A DNA stretch of 64,000 nt from Mycobacterium sp. IS-836 (GTDB lineage: Bacteria > Actinomycetota > Actinomycetes > Mycobacteriales > Mycobacteriaceae). The stretch is taken from assembly GCF_001954275.1 (NCBI RefSeq), contig NZ_MBEU01000041.1:1-64000 (forward strand), in the 5' to 3' direction. Below the pieces are notes generated by a model that was given only the letters and a program-made list of their open reading frames with translations, was not told the origin of the DNA and ran no database searches. Of the stretch, positions 18,891 to 28,860 are shown piece by piece (position 1 is the first letter of the stretch; every line of letters starts with the position of its first letter). A program made the position numbers and the translations under genes.

Positions 18891-18911
18891 GTAGACCCCC
18901 AGCGGGTCTAC
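18891..18911 (-). terminator. hairpin at the 3' end of the zinc-ribbon gene
   Basis: GTAGACCC (18891-18898) and GGGTCTAC (18904-18911) form a perfect 8-bp stem with a CCAGC loop. The stop codon of the minus-strand gene ending at 18908 lies inside the stem, so this is probably its intrinsic terminator. No T-run follows. Confidence 0.65.
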
Positions 18912-19093
18912 GCAGTCATTTTGTTGTCTTTACATTGAATGCAGTACTCGTCGTTCTGCCTGCGCGTTTCGTGTATCTCATCGCATTCAGGACACTGTTG
19001 AATGTATTTGTGGCTCGGATTGCAATCGGGCGACATTAATTTTTGCTTTTGCCGCAATTTGTTTGCTGAGGCTCTATGCTTGTTAGACAACAT
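18908..19093 (-). CDS. 61-residue zinc-ribbon protein, AT-rich and probably acquired
   Basis: A short basic protein with two Cys pairs, CPEC near residue 34 and CIQC near 52, separated by a charged stretch (DEIHETRRQNDEY), which looks like a small zinc ribbon. Codons such as TTA, AAA, ATA and ATT are frequent, unlike any neighbour, and the whole stretch from about 18910 to 19140 is clearly AT-rich for this genome. It lies about 270 bp from tRNA-Asn, a class of site often used by integrases. A phage or plasmid origin is likely but no integrase or phage gene is next to it. ATG 19093 has only a weak ribosome site. Confidence 0.55.
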   Translation of the reverse strand: MLSNKHRASANKLRQKQKLMSPDCNPSHKYIQQCPECDEIHETRRQNDEYCIQCKDNKMTA

Positions 19094-19362
19094 TCTAATA
19101 GATTTCCGTAGTCATCGGTTATTTTGATCTTCAATTAAGGTTTGCTCGAGGCTGGACATCGCCAGCCTGCGCTCACTAGCAGTAGCAGTTCCCCGCGTTC
19201 GGGCGTTCAATCACTGTTCCATAGCCTTCCCGCGATCCCGCGGATGTGCCCTCCGCATGTCGGGGACGTTGGCGTCAGGTCCCGAGATACTGGCCGCGCC
19301 GTTGCGGTAGGCGATGAGGCTGCGGCCATTTTCCGGCGAATAAGCCGTCAGTGGCAGTTACG
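19094..19362. other. AT-rich non-coding segment between zinc-ribbon gene and tRNA-Asn
   Basis: No gene is seen. The left part (to about 19140) is AT-rich; GC content then returns to normal. A 7-bp hairpin (AGGCTGG 19149-19155 with CCAGCCT 19162-19168) could end transcription of the tRNA from the right or of the gene on the left. I looked for a second copy of the tRNA 3' end that would mark an integrated element and did not see one. Confidence 0.5.
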
Positions 19363-19435
19363 CTCCCCCGCCTGGACTCGAACCAGGAACCCTTCGGTTA
19401 ACAGCCGAACGCTCTGCCAATTGAGCTACAGGGGA
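19363..19435 (-). tRNA. tRNA-Asn (anticodon GTT)
   Basis: The 73-nt minus-strand sequence folds fully as a tRNA: 7-bp acceptor (TCCCCTG with CGGGGGA, one G-T pair), D arm GCTC/GAGC, anticodon arm TTCGG/CCGAA with loop CTGTTAA giving anticodon GTT, T arm CCTGG/CCAGG with loop TTCGAGT, and discriminator G. CCA is not encoded. Confidence 0.97.
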
Positions 19436-19474
19436 TTAACCCGTCCCGCGCGAATCTGCGCAGATCGCGGGACG

Positions 19475-19504
19475 ACTCTAGCGTACTGGCCCGGCCGCAC
19501 CCAA
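19475..19504 (-). promoter_or_regulatory. probable tRNA-Asn promoter
   Basis: On the minus strand TTGGGT (19499-19504) and TAGAGT (19475-19480) are separated by 18 bp and point at the tRNA, whose 5' end is 40 bp downstream of the -10. The match to a housekeeping sigma promoter is good at -10 and fair at -35. A GC-rich dyad (about 19445-19471) lies in the leader. Confidence 0.45.
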
Positions 19505-19584
19505 CTAGAAGGACGGGGAGCGGGCAGGCGAGCACCCGGCCGCGTGAGGCAGGATGGAGCCATCGATCGTCGGGAAGGAACGCT

Positions 19585-19863
19585 TTGATCCGGTATGTCG
19601 TGGTGCTTGCGCTGGGTTACGTGCTGGGCTCGAAGGCCGGGCGCCGCCGATACGAGCAGATCGCCGGCACCTATCGGGCGCTGACCAGCAGCCCCGTCGC
19701 GAAGTCGATGATCGAAGGCGGCCGCCGCAAGATCGCCAATCGGATTTCGCCCGACGCCGGGTTTGTGACGCTGGCCGAGATCGACGACCAGACGGCGATC
19801 GTCGAACGCCCCGCCGAGCGACAGGCCGACGAGGCCCTCACACCGTCAGATCGTCGCCGCTAG
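19585..19863 (+). CDS. small conserved mycobacterial protein (Rv2342-like)
   Basis: A 92-residue protein with a hydrophobic N-terminus (MIRYVVVLALGYVLGSKAGRR) that could be a membrane anchor, followed by a basic helical part. The position before dnaG matches Rv2342 of M. tuberculosis. Function unknown. The start is TTG 19585, supported by GGAAGGAA 5-12 bp upstream; no ATG or GTG fits better. Its last 26 bp overlap the 3' end of the convergent dnaG. Confidence 0.75.
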   Translation: MIRYVVVLALGYVLGSKAGRRRYEQIAGTYRALTSSPVAKSMIEGGRRKIANRISPDAGFVTLAEIDDQTAIVERPAERQADEALTPSDRRR

Positions 19864-21754
19864 CCTGCTCCAACAGGCTGCGTCGATAGGCCTCCATCGC
19901 GACCAGGTCGCCGAACAGCGCGTGATATTCGTCGCCCTGCTCGATGGGCGACATGCGCTGCAATTTCGACTTCACCTCGGCGATCTGCCGGCCCATCCAC
20001 ACCTCCTGCAGACGAGCCATCACCCCGCCGATATAGCGCGGCAGCTTCTCGTCGTCGACGGCGATGGCCTCCACCCCCAGCTCGTTGATGAGGCCGGCGG
20101 TCAGCTCCGAGGTGGTCCGCTGGCGCACCGCCTCGATCCACTGCGCCCCGGTGGCGCCCGTCGACGTACCGCCGGCGGCGTCGATGGCCGCGCGCACGGC
20201 CGCATACCCGGGATGGGTGAAGCTCTCGACCGTCAGCGTGTCGAACACCGGGCCGGCGAACGCCGGGTACTGCAACGCCGACTTGAGCGCCTCTCGCTGG
20301 GGCCACAGCGTCGGGTCACGCGGGTCGGGCCGGGCAGCGGGTTCGGCCGTGGCCCGAGGTTGCTGGGCGACGCGGCGGGGGGCATCGTGTCCCCGACCGC
20401 CCTGGGCCGGGGCCTTGGACTTCTTCGCCTCGCTCCGCACCCGGTCGATGACCTGCGCGACATCGTCCCAGCCGACCCAGCCCGCGAGTTGGCGGGCGTA
20501 CTCGTCGCGCAGCGTGGGGTCCTTGATCCGGCCCACCATGGGGACGCAGCGGCGTAGCGCGGCGACCCGGCCCTCGGCGCTGTCCAGGTCCATCTCGGCG
20601 ATCGCGCTGCGAATCGCGAACTCGAACAACGGGGTTCGCCGCGCGACCAGATCGCGCAGGGCGCCCTCGCCCGACTTCAGCCTCAGGTCACACGGATCCA
20701 TGCCGTCCGGGGCGACCGCGACGAAGGACTGCCCGGCCAGGTTCTGCTCGCCGTCAAAAGCCTTGAGCGCGGCGGCCTTGCCGGCCTCGTCGCCGTCGAA
20801 CACATAGATCAGTTCGCCGCGAAAGAAGCTGTCGTCCATCATCAATCGGCGCAGCATCGCCAGATGCTCGTCGCCGAACGCGGTGCCGCACGACGCCACC
20901 GCGGTGGTGACCCCGGACAGATGCATCGCCATCACGTCTGTGTAGCCCTCGACGACAACCGCCTGGTGCCCCTTGGCGATGTCGCGCTTGGCCAGATCGA
21001 TGCCGAACATCACCGACGACTTCTTGTACAGCTGTGTCTCGGGGGTGTTGATGTACTTGGCTTCCATCGGGTCGTCGTCGAACAGCCGCCGGGCGCCGAA
21101 GCCGATCACCTCGCCGGCCGACGTGCGGATCGGCCAGAGCAGACGCCGGTGAAAACGATCCATCGGGCCACGGCGTCCCTCCCGGGACAGGCCGGCGGCC
21201 TCGAGCTCTTTGAACTCAAACCCCTTGCGCTGCAGGTGTTTTGTCAGCGTCTCCCAGCCCGACGGCGCGAATCCGCAGCCGAAACGACGGGCCGCTTCGG
21301 CGTCGAAGTTCCGCTCGGTCAGATACTGGCGGGCCGGGGCCGCCTCGTCGGACTCCAGGGCCGCGGCGTAGAACTCGGCCGCGGCGGCGTTGGCCGCGAT
21401 CAGCCTGCTGCGGCTGCCACGATCGCGCTGCACGTTGGTGGCCGCAGCGCCGGTGTAGTTGATCGTGTGCCCGATCCGGTCGGCTAGTAGCTCGACGGCC
21501 TCGACAAAGCTGACGTGCTCGATCTTCTGGACGAACGCATACACGTCGCCGCCCTCGCCGCAGCCAAAGCAGTGGAAATGACCGTGATTCGGGCGCACAT
21601 GAAACGACGGCGATTTCTCGTTGTGGAACGGGCACAGGCCCTTCAGCGAGTCGGCGCCGGCGCGCTTCAGCTGGACGTAGTCGCCGACGACATCCTCGAT
21701 GCGGACCTTTTCGCGGATGGCGGCGATATCGCGATCGGAGATGCGGCCAGCCAT
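19838..21754 (-). CDS. dnaG: DNA primase
   Basis: A 638-residue bacterial primase that makes RNA primers at the replication fork. The N-terminal zinc domain shows the CHC2 pattern CPFHNEKSPSFH with CFGC (about residues 40-65). The catalytic core follows, with the TOPRIM element VVVEGYTDVMA near residue 268 and the acidic VFDGDEAG near 320. The C-terminal part (about 470-638) is the DnaB-interacting domain. Length matches M. tuberculosis DnaG. It is convergent and overlapping with the Rv2342-like gene. Confidence 0.96.
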   Translation of the reverse strand: MAGRISDRDIAAIREKVRIEDVVGDYVQLKRAGADSLKGLCPFHNEKSPSFHVRPNHGHFHCFGCGEGGDVYAFVQKIEHVSFVEAVELLADRIGHTINYTGAAATNVQRDRGSRSRLIAANAAAAEFYAAALESDEAAPARQYLTERNFDAEAARRFGCGFAPSGWETLTKHLQRKGFEFKELEAAGLSREGRRGPMDRFHRRLLWPIRTSAGEVIGFGARRLFDDDPMEAKYINTPETQLYKKSSVMFGIDLAKRDIAKGHQAVVVEGYTDVMAMHLSGVTTAVASCGTAFGDEHLAMLRRLMMDDSFFRGELIYVFDGDEAGKAAALKAFDGEQNLAGQSFVAVAPDGMDPCDLRLKSGEGALRDLVARRTPLFEFAIRSAIAEMDLDSAEGRVAALRRCVPMVGRIKDPTLRDEYARQLAGWVGWDDVAQVIDRVRSEAKKSKAPAQGGRGHDAPRRVAQQPRATAEPAARPDPRDPTLWPQREALKSALQYPAFAGPVFDTLTVESFTHPGYAAVRAAIDAAGGTSTGATGAQWIEAVRQRTTSELTAGLINELGVEAIAVDDEKLPRYIGGVMARLQEVWMGRQIAEVKSKLQRMSPIEQGDEYHALFGDLVAMEAYRRSLLEQASGDDLTV

Positions 21755-21779
21755 CGGCCCAGTCTAAAGCCCCGGCGAG

Positions 21780-22385
21780 TCAGCTGGCGGGGCCGATGAC
21801 GCCGCACGCGACCCGGTCCATGGCCATGTCGGTGCCGTCGGGGCCGTGCAGCATCAGCGCGGTCTTGTTGCCCGCCAGCAGCTGATCCCGGGTGAACCCA
21901 TCGGTGGTGGTGACCAGGTAGCCGGAGCCGTCCTGGCGCACCTCGAGTGAGGTCAGATCGCCGCTTTCGGGTTTCCCGGTGTGCCCGGGTGCCTGGTAGT
22001 GACCGCCGGCGGACAGGAAATTCCCGGGCGCCCCGCCGCTGGGCGCAACCGAGTTCGGCTCGCACTTACCGATCTCGTGGACGTGCAGCCCGTGGAAACC
22101 GGGCGCCAGAATTCCGCCGGTGACGGTCTTGACGGTGACGGTGACGTAGCCGCCGGTGAAATCGAACGTCGCCGTGGCCACGGAGCGACCGTCGGGTGCG
22201 TTGAGTTGGGCGCTGAGCGACGCGCCGCCGGGCGACGGGCTGGCCGTCGTCGACGAATCCGGTGCACCGCTCTTGACGGGCGGCGTGGTGCCCGGCTGCG
22301 TGCTCGCTTGCTGAGGCGAATTGCATGCGCTGACGGCCATCACGGGCAGCGACAGCAGGGCGGCAACGGCGGTGAGTTTGGTCAT
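21780..22385 (-). CDS. sodC: Cu-type superoxide dismutase lipoprotein
   Basis: A 201-residue SodC-family protein. The signal peptide ends AVSAC (Cys21), indicating a lipid-anchored extracytoplasmic protein. Copper-ligand positions are present: HGLHVH, GGHY and LMLHG, with the Cys pair in GKCEPNS and RVACGVIG and the active-site Arg of RVACG. As I recall, mycobacterial SodC has about 30 residues between the last His and that Arg; here only about a dozen remain, so the electrostatic and dimer loop is short. The zinc-site His after GGHY is Gln. It probably removes superoxide at the envelope, with activity uncertain. It lies between dnaG and dgt, unlike sodC of M. tuberculosis. Confidence 0.8.
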   Translation of the reverse strand: MTKLTAVAALLSLPVMAVSACNSPQQASTQPGTTPPVKSGAPDSSTTASPSPGGASLSAQLNAPDGRSVATATFDFTGGYVTVTVKTVTGGILAPGFHGLHVHEIGKCEPNSVAPSGGAPGNFLSAGGHYQAPGHTGKPESGDLTSLEVRQDGSGYLVTTTDGFTRDQLLAGNKTALMLHGPDGTDMAMDRVACGVIGPAS

Positions 22386-22412
22386 ATCGGGAGCCTAGCC
22401 CCCGAGGTATGG

Positions 22413-23681
22413 CTACGGACTGCCCTGCCGGGCGTCGACGCGTTCCAGCCGGCCTTCGGTGTAGGAGGCGATCTGGTCGACGACGGCCCGTAGCCGGGCG
22501 CCGTCGTCGGCGGCCGCGGTGAACGCCGAGGCGAAGACCGGATCGAGCGTTCCGGGTGCGCCGGCGTACAGCCACTGGGCCACCCGGTGGATGCGTTCGC
22601 GCTGCCGGGTCTGGGTCTCGAGGTGCCGCGGGTCGGACATGATGAACTGCAGCGCCAGGATTTTCAGCAAGGCCACCTCGGCGCGCACCAGGTCGGGCAC
22701 CTGCAGGTCGGCTTGGTACCGCACGAGCGGCCCGGGCCCGGCCACCGCACGCGTGGTTGCGATCGCGGCCGAAGCGAACCGTCCCACCAGTTCACTGGTC
22801 AACCGCTTGAGCGCGACCGACGAGGCCAGTGTGGCGTCGTACTTGCCGACCGCGGCAACCACTGGCAGCGCGGACAGCCGTCGTGCTGCGGCCATGAAAT
22901 CGTCGGCGCTCACCCGCGAGAATTCGCTCTCCCCCAGCTTGGCCAACGTGGCGGCCTCGTCGTCGTCGGCGAGCACGCGCAAATCGATGCGTTGCGACAC
23001 CACACCGTCCTCGACGTCGTGCACCGAATAGGCGATGTCGTCGGCCCAGTCCATCACCTGTGCTTCCAGGCATGTCCGGTCCGCCGGCGCCTCCCGACGT
23101 ACCCAGTCCGCCGGCTCGAGGTCCTCGGTGTAGAAGCCGAACTTGCCCCGGCCCTTGCTTCGTGTCCACGGATACTTGGTGACCGCGTCCAGGGACGCGC
23201 GAGTCAGGTTCAGGCCCACGCTGTGGCCTTGTGCGTCAAGCACTTTGGGTTCGAGGCTGGTCAGGATCCGGAAATTCTGCGCGTTGCCCTCGAAGCCGCC
23301 GTACTCGGCGGCGACCTCGTCGAGGGCGTGCTCACCGTTGTGACCGTAGGGCGGGTGTCCGATGTCGTGGGCCAAACCGGCGAGTTCGACGAGGTCGGGG
23401 TCGCAGCCCAGGCCGACGGCCATGCCACGGCCGATCTGCGCCACTTCCAGCGAGTGCGTCAGTCGGGTGCGCGGGGTGTCGCCTTCGCGGGGCCCGACGA
23501 CCTGCGTCTTGTCGGCTAGCCGGCGCAGCGCGGCGCTGTGCAACACGCGGGCGCGATCCCGCGCGAAGTCGGTGCGGTGTTGTTGGCCTTCGGTACCCGG
23601 CAGACCCGCGGTCTTCGGCGCTTCGGGTACCCGTCGCTGACGGTCGAAGTCGTCGTAGGGGTCTTGCTGATTCGTGGTCAC
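22413..23681 (-). CDS. dgt: deoxyguanosinetriphosphate triphosphohydrolase-like protein
   Basis: A 422-residue HD-domain dNTP triphosphohydrolase. The metal-binding HD signature appears as [12 protein letters not shown] and [15 protein letters not shown] (about residues 75-125), with a later [13 protein letters not shown]. It is expected to split dNTPs into nucleoside and tripolyphosphate and so adjust dNTP pools. I chose GTG 23681; the open frame continues upstream, but that sequence is antisense to the divergent gene. No Shine-Dalgarno is visible and only 19 bp separate this start from ATG 23701, so leaderless translation is possible. Synteny with dnaG supports the assignment. Confidence 0.92.
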   Translation of the reverse strand: MTTNQQDPYDDFDRQRRVPEAPKTAGLPGTEGQQHRTDFARDRARVLHSAALRRLADKTQVVGPREGDTPRTRLTHSLEVAQIGRGMAVGLGCDPDLVELAGLAHDIGHPPYGHNGEHALDEVAAEYGGFEGNAQNFRILTSLEPKVLDAQGHSVGLNLTRASLDAVTKYPWTRSKGRGKFGFYTEDLEPADWVRREAPADRTCLEAQVMDWADDIAYSVHDVEDGVVSQRIDLRVLADDDEAATLAKLGESEFSRVSADDFMAAARRLSALPVVAAVGKYDATLASSVALKRLTSELVGRFASAAIATTRAVAGPGPLVRYQADLQVPDLVRAEVALLKILALQFIMSDPRHLETQTRQRERIHRVAQWLYAGAPGTLDPVFASAFTAAADDGARLRAVVDQIASYTEGRLERVDARQGSP

Positions 23682-23700
23682 CGAGGCACAGTCTGCCAGT

Positions 23701-25650
23701 ATGCGCACGGCTCGCCCGTTCTGTGTGATGGTGGCGATCCTCGCGGCTGGGCTGCTGCTGGCTCCATCGGCCGGCGCGCAACCGCCGTTTCCGCTGCCGG
23801 GGTATGTCACCGACAACGCCGCGGTCCTGTCCGACTCCGGTCGCGCCGCGGTGACGTCGGCCGCCGACAAGCTCTACGCCGATCGCCACATCCGGCTGTG
23901 GGTGGTCTACGTCCGCGACTTCTCCGGACAGAGCGCGGAGGACTGGGCGAAGCGAACCTATAGCGCCAGCGACCTTGGTGACTACGACGCGCTGCTGGCG
24001 GTGGCCACGACCGGCCGGGCATACGCCTTCCTGGTGCCGTCCGCGATCAGGACCATCAACGCGGGTCAGGTGGATAACCTGCGGCGCAACCGGATCGAAC
24101 CCGCGCTGCACGCCGGCGACTGGAGCGGCGCGGGAGTCGCCGCGGCCGACGGGCTCGACACGACGCCCCGGTCGTCGGGCCGGGTCATCCTGCTGGTGTC
24201 GCTGGGCGTCGTCGCCATCGTGGTGGTGCTTCTGGTGTGGGTCACGCGATATCGCACCCGGCGCCGCCGCGCCGCCGCGCTGGCCGCGGCGCGGAAGGTC
24301 GACCCAACCGACGCGAATGCGTTGGCCACGGTGCCGCTGGAAGCCCTCGACGATCTGTCCCGGGCCATGTTGGTGGACGTCGACAACGCGCTGCGCACGA
24401 GCAGCAACGAACTCGCGCTCGCGGTCGACGAATTCGGCGCTCAGCGCACCGAACCGTTCACGCGGGCGGTGGACAACGCCAAAACCGCTCTGTCCCAAGG
24501 GTTCACCGTCCGTCAGCAGTTGGATGACGGCACACCGGAGACACCGGCCCAACGTCGCGAACTGCTCACTCGCGTGATCGTGTCGGCCGCACGCGCCGAC
24601 CGTGAGCTGGAGTCACAGACCGAGGCGTTCGAGGAACTGCGCGATTTGGTGATCAACGCCGCATCGCGGCTCGACGCGCTGACCCAACAGGTCGTCGAGC
24701 TCACCGCCCGCATCGGCCCGGCCGAACGGCGGTTGGCCGACCTGCGCAACGAATTCGACCCTGCCGCACTGACTTCGGTTACCGGGAACGTGACGACCGC
24801 CAAGGAGCGGCTGGTGTTCGCCGACCGCAACATCGGGGCGGCCCGCGCTCTGGCCGACCGGCCCGTGAGCGGACAGCAGGGCGGCTTGGTGGACGCCTTC
24901 CGCGCCGCCGAATCGGCGCTCGGGCAGGCGCGGTCGCTGCTCGACGCGATCGACAGCGCGGCCGGCGACATCCGGCATGCCGTCGACGAGCTGCCGTCGG
25001 TCATGGCCGACATTCAAGCGGGCATCGAGCGCGCCAACGAGCAACTGCAAAGCCAGAACCCCAAGAGCGAGCTGCGCGCGGCGCGCGACGCGGCCATCAG
25101 CGCCGTCGACAGCGCGCGCGCCGGCACCGATCCACTGGGCGCGTTCGCCCGCCTGGGCAAGGCTGACGCCGAGCTCAACCGGGTCTTGGCCGCCCTGGCC
25201 GAGGAGCGGGCGAGCGCGGATCGCCTCAACCGATCACTCGAGCAGGCTTTGTTCACCGCGGAGTCGCGGGTGCGCGGCGTCTCCGAATACATCGACACCC
25301 GGCGCGGGAGCGTCGGGCCCGAGGCCCGGACCCGGCTGGCCGAAGCCAGACGGCACCTGGCCGCCGCACACGAGCAGGCGGCCGGTCCGGCCGAGGCGAT
25401 CGCCCACGCCAATGCGGCGTCGACGCTGGCCGCCACCGCGCAGTCGTTGGCGAACGCCGATGTGCAGTCGGCACAGCGCGCCTATACCCGCCGCAGGGGC
25501 GACGACAGCGGCGCGCTGCTGGGCGGAATCATCGTCAGCGACCTGCTCACAGGCGCGATGAGGGGAGGATTCGGCGGATGGAGACCCACATCGTTCGGCG
25601 GCAGCGCACACTCATCGGGCGGCTTTATTGGTGGCGGCGGCCGATTCTAG
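23701..25650 (+). CDS. TPM-domain membrane protein (Rv2345-like)
   Basis: A 649-residue protein: signal peptide (1-26, ending AGAQP), an outer TPM (Psb32-like) domain (about 30-150, with [14 protein letters not shown] and YDALLAVA), one transmembrane helix (about 164-183), then a long cytoplasmic alpha-helical region rich in Ala, Arg and Glu with coiled-coil character (190-600). The Gly/Ser-rich C-terminus ([17 protein letters not shown]) is typical of this family. The function is not established. The ATG at 23701 starts the signal peptide; a GTG nine codons earlier would spoil it. It is divergent from dgt with almost no spacer. Confidence 0.85.
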   Translation: MRTARPFCVMVAILAAGLLLAPSAGAQPPFPLPGYVTDNAAVLSDSGRAAVTSAADKLYADRHIRLWVVYVRDFSGQSAEDWAKRTYSASDLGDYDALLAVATTGRAYAFLVPSAIRTINAGQVDNLRRNRIEPALHAGDWSGAGVAAADGLDTTPRSSGRVILLVSLGVVAIVVVLLVWVTRYRTRRRRAAALAAARKVDPTDANALATVPLEALDDLSRAMLVDVDNALRTSSNELALAVDEFGAQRTEPFTRAVDNAKTALSQGFTVRQQLDDGTPETPAQRRELLTRVIVSAARADRELESQTEAFEELRDLVINAASRLDALTQQVVELTARIGPAERRLADLRNEFDPAALTSVTGNVTTAKERLVFADRNIGAARALADRPVSGQQGGLVDAFRAAESALGQARSLLDAIDSAAGDIRHAVDELPSVMADIQAGIERANEQLQSQNPKSELRAARDAAISAVDSARAGTDPLGAFARLGKADAELNRVLAALAEERASADRLNRSLEQALFTAESRVRGVSEYIDTRRGSVGPEARTRLAEARRHLAAAHEQAAGPAEAIAHANAASTLAATAQSLANADVQSAQRAYTRRRGDDSGALLGGIIVSDLLTGAMRGGFGGWRPTSFGGSAHSSGGFIGGGGRF

Positions 25651-25662
25651 GCGTGTTGGCCG

Positions 25663-25941
25663 TCAACCGGCCGCGGGAGAATGCGGCACCACACCCGTTT
25701 GCCGCGCCACCTTGAAGTGGGGTTCGGCCTCTTCGGCAGCCGGCTCGGCATTGCCGCCGTCGCTGACCTTGTGGTCGGCATCGGCGCCCTCTTCGGCTTT
25801 CGGAGCCCAGTGGTCGTAGTCGTCCGGCGGGACGGCCACGCCCCAACTCATCGGAACCGACAAGCGACCGAGCAGGCCCGACTCGCCACGTTGCGCCAAC
25901 ACCGCGTCGTTCGGCAGTGGGGACCCAAGAGGCAATAGCAC
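25663..25941 (-). CDS. 92-residue mini-protein with PPE-SVP motif
   Basis: From GTG 25941, preceded by a strong ribosome site (AAAGGGGG, 7 bp spacing), a 92-residue protein reads LLPLGSPLPNDAVLAQRG, then GLLGRLSVPMSWGVAVPP and an acidic Ala/Glu/Asp-rich tail. G-R-L-SVP-x-SW is the hallmark near the C-terminus of PPE-SVP proteins, yet the PPE N-terminal domain is absent. It lies 71 bp behind a complete PPE-SVP gene on the same strand in another frame. It is either an independent small gene or the surviving tail of a second PPE gene. I prefer a real expressed gene because of its own start signals. Confidence 0.55.
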   Translation of the reverse strand: MLLPLGSPLPNDAVLAQRGESGLLGRLSVPMSWGVAVPPDDYDHWAPKAEEGADADHKVSDGGNAEPAAEEAEPHFKVARQTGVVPHSPAAG

Positions 25942-26012
25942 GATGCCCCCTTTCGCACAAGCACTTTTATCGTAGGCCAGTCCCGAGCTCGATATCCGGA
26001 ATTGACCGATCC

Positions 26013-27224
26013 CTATCCGACCCCGGTCCGGGGCACCACCGTGGGCCTCGTCGGCACCACATGCGGACTCGCCCGGTCCGTCTTGCCGGGCATACCGTTG
26101 ACGCCCACGGGCATCGGCGACATCGGTGTCCCGGCCGCAGGAGCGACCTCGGCCGCCTCGGCCGCCGCGGCGCTCGGCAGCCCAGCACCCAGCCCGGCCG
26201 GCGCTGGGGTGGCCATGCGCATCGGCATCGACCCCGGCCATGTCGACGGCACCGATATCGCCCCCACCAACCGCGCATTACCCAACCCGGCGCCGACTGG
26301 CCCCAGGCCGGTAGCGGCGCCCAGCACATTCATTGGGGGAACACTCGAACCGACGAACTGGGGAACCGCAGCCATCCCGGTCGCCGCGGAACTGGCCAAC
26401 CCCGCGCCGTTTGCGACCTGCGCCAGGCTCATCATCGGCGACGCAACCATGCTCGCCGGAACCATCCCCACCTGCGCCACCTGCGCTACCGACGCCAACG
26501 ACGTCAGCGGCACCACCGACAACGTCGTCGGAAGCTGAGTCACGGCATTGATGAGCACGGCAGGAATGCCCGCTATGAAGGTCTGGACCTGGCCGGCCAA
26601 TCCCGCCAACCCTCCGACCGGCAGCAGGCCCGACAACCAGGAGACGAACGAGGACAAGAACGAGGACAGGATGTTTCCCAACCCGGCGCCCAGCCCCGCC
26701 AGGCCCACCGGGGGTGCGCTGAACGATGGCAACGTGGCCGCCACCGACATCGCCCCGGCGTGGTACCCCGTCATCGCCGCCACATCCTGCGCCCACATCT
26801 CCAGGTACTCGAGCTCGGTCGCCGCGATCGCAGCGCTGTTCTGACCGAAAAAGTTCGTCGCGATCAGCAACAGCAACAGCGCCCGGTTCGCCGCCACTGC
26901 GGCCGGGGGGACCGTGCCCGCCTGCGCGGTCTCGAACGCCGCCGCGGCCGCGAAGGCCTGGGCGGACGCCGCCTCGGCTTGTGCCGCGGCCGCGTTCAGC
27001 CACGTCACATACGGCACCGCCGCTGCCGCCATCGACAACGACGCCGGACCTGTCCACGGTCCGCCGGTCAGCCCCGAAACGACCGAATCGAACGACGCCG
27101 CCGCCCCCGACAGATCCGCCGCCAACGCGTCCCAGGCCGTCGCCGACGCGAGCAGGGGCCCCGGACCCGCGCCAGCAAACATCAGCGCCGAGTTGATCTC
27201 CGGTGGCAACCAGGGGAAGAGCAT
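26013..27224 (-). CDS. PPE-family protein, SVP subgroup
   Basis: A 403-residue PPE protein: [15 protein letters not shown] at the start, the helical PPE domain to about residue 175 (with [16 protein letters not shown] and a WxG-type turn), then a Gly/Ala/Leu-rich region. [11 protein letters not shown] near 348 assigns it to the SVP subgroup. Such proteins are exported by ESX systems, usually with a PE partner; no PE gene is next to it. ATG 27224 (GTG 27227 alternative) follows TTGAGGG. Its 3' end is followed by the SVP mini-gene. Confidence 0.9.
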   Translation of the reverse strand: MLFPWLPPEINSALMFAGAGPGPLLASATAWDALAADLSGAAASFDSVVSGLTGGPWTGPASLSMAAAAVPYVTWLNAAAAQAEAASAQAFAAAAAFETAQAGTVPPAAVAANRALLLLLIATNFFGQNSAAIAATELEYLEMWAQDVAAMTGYHAGAMSVAATLPSFSAPPVGLAGLGAGLGNILSSFLSSFVSWLSGLLPVGGLAGLAGQVQTFIAGIPAVLINAVTQLPTTLSVVPLTSLASVAQVAQVGMVPASMVASPMMSLAQVANGAGLASSAATGMAAVPQFVGSSVPPMNVLGAATGLGPVGAGLGNARLVGAISVPSTWPGSMPMRMATPAPAGLGAGLPSAAAAEAAEVAPAAGTPMSPMPVGVNGMPGKTDRASPHVVPTRPTVVPRTGVG

Positions 27225-27374
27225 CACAACACCCTCAACACGTCCACCGCATCAACGCCTTGCACACAGCTCGACACCCACCCGTGGCAACTAGACACAT
27301 GTGAAACCCGCCACAGGTGATCGTAAAGCACTCCGCCGCCAGAATGGCTGGACTTTCGGCAATTAATTGCGGAT

Positions 27375-28772
27375 TTAGCTGCCCTTGAGCCGCACAGCCA
27401 GGTAATCGGCAACGGCGTCCATCGCAATGCGCTCCTGTGTCATGTCGTCACGCGCGCGAACGGTGACGGCGTTGTCCTCGAGTGAGTCGAAATCCACCGT
27501 CACGCAGAAAGGCGTGCCGACCTCGTCCTGGCGGCGGTAACGGCGCCCGATGGCGCCCGCGTCATCGAAATCGATGTTCCAGTTTTTGCGCAATTCGGCG
27601 GCCAAGTCACGCGCCTTGGGGCTCAAGTCGGCGTGCCGAGACAGCGGCAGCACCGCGGCCTTGATCGGTGCCAGCCGCGGGTCCAGGCGCAGCACCGTCC
27701 GCTTGTCCATCCCGCCTTTGGCGTTCGGGGCTTCGTCCTCGGTGTAGGAGTCGATCAAGAACGCCATGAACGACCGGGTCAGCCCCGCGGCCGGTTCGAT
27801 GACATACGGCGTGTACCGGGTATCGGTGACCTGGTCGTAGAAAGACAGATCGGCGCCGGAATGTTCTGCGTGCGTTGATAAGTCGAAGTCGGTTCGGTTG
27901 GCCACGCCTTCCAGCTCGCCCCACGGATTGCCGACGAATCCGAACTTGTATTCGATGTCGACGGTGCGATCGGAGTAATGCGACAACTTGTCCTTGGGGT
28001 GCTCGAATAGGCGCAGATTGTCCGGATTTATGCCGAGGTCGACATACCACTGCAGGCGGGTGTCGATCCAATATTGATGCCAGTCCGGCGCGGTCGACGG
28101 CTCGACGAAGAACTCCATCTCCATCTGCTCGAACTCGCGGGTGCGGAAGATGAAGTTGCCCGGGGTGATCTCGTTGCGAAAGCTCTTACCGATCTGACCG
28201 ATGCCGAACGGCGGCTTGCGCCTGGCGGTGGTCACCACATTGGCAAAGTTGATGAAGATGCCCTGGGCGGTCTCGGGACGCAGATAGTGCAGCCCCTCCT
28301 CGGTCTCGATGGGCCCCAGATGCGTCTTGAGCATCATGTTGAACTCGCGGGGCTCGGTCCACTGGCCCTTGGTGCCGCAGTCCGGGCAGACGATCTCGGT
28401 CATCGGCACCGACTCGGGGTCGTCGACCCCCTTCTTCGCCGCGTAGGCCTCCTGCATGTGGTCCTGCCGGTGCCGGTGGTGGCAGTTCAGGCACTCGACC
28501 AGCGGGTCGTGGAACACCTCGACGTGGCCGGAGGCCACCCAGACCTGCCGCGGCAGGATGATCGACGAATCGATTCCGACGACGTCGTCGCGACCGGTGA
28601 CCACCGACCGCCACCACTGCCGTTTGATGTTCTCTTTGAGTTCCACGCCCAGCGGCCCGTAGTCCCACGCCGATTTTGTGCCGCCGTAGATTTCACCCGA
28701 GGGGAAGACGAAGCCGCGCCGTTTGGCCAGGTTGACTACGGTGTCGATGACGGACGCCACGGGGTGGTGCAC
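27375..28772 (-). CDS. glyS: glycyl-tRNA synthetase, zinc-ribbon form
   Basis: A 465-residue class II dimeric (alpha2) GlyRS that charges tRNA-Gly. Motifs 1-3 are clear, including [35 protein letters not shown] and the [10 protein letters not shown] region. An insertion at about residues 94-132 carries CLNC and CPDC, a four-cysteine zinc ribbon. GTG 28772 gives the usual N-terminus MHHPVA; GTG 28760 has better spacing to AAAGGGAG. The gene diverges from smtB-zur, which would fit control by zinc. Confidence 0.94.
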   Translation of the reverse strand: MHHPVASVIDTVVNLAKRRGFVFPSGEIYGGTKSAWDYGPLGVELKENIKRQWWRSVVTGRDDVVGIDSSIILPRQVWVASGHVEVFHDPLVECLNCHHRHRQDHMQEAYAAKKGVDDPESVPMTEIVCPDCGTKGQWTEPREFNMMLKTHLGPIETEEGLHYLRPETAQGIFINFANVVTTARRKPPFGIGQIGKSFRNEITPGNFIFRTREFEQMEMEFFVEPSTAPDWHQYWIDTRLQWYVDLGINPDNLRLFEHPKDKLSHYSDRTVDIEYKFGFVGNPWGELEGVANRTDFDLSTHAEHSGADLSFYDQVTDTRYTPYVIEPAAGLTRSFMAFLIDSYTEDEAPNAKGGMDKRTVLRLDPRLAPIKAAVLPLSRHADLSPKARDLAAELRKNWNIDFDDAGAIGRRYRRQDEVGTPFCVTVDFDSLEDNAVTVRARDDMTQERIAMDAVADYLAVRLKGS

Positions 28773-28860
28773 TCCCTTTCCGGGTCGGGCGGACGCGTGC
28801 GGCGATCGAACGCCGCGCGCAAAACATCAGTCATGGTATCGACCAGCCCCGCGGTCTTTG

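Noticed and set aside
19094..19435. Attachment-site duplication of tRNA-Asn
   Set aside because: No second copy of the tRNA 3' half was seen in the neighbouring 1.5 kb, so an integrated element cannot be bounded.
23332..24552. 406-codon minus-strand open frame opposite dgt/TPM genes
   Set aside because: It would overlap two well-supported genes and has no recognisable motif.
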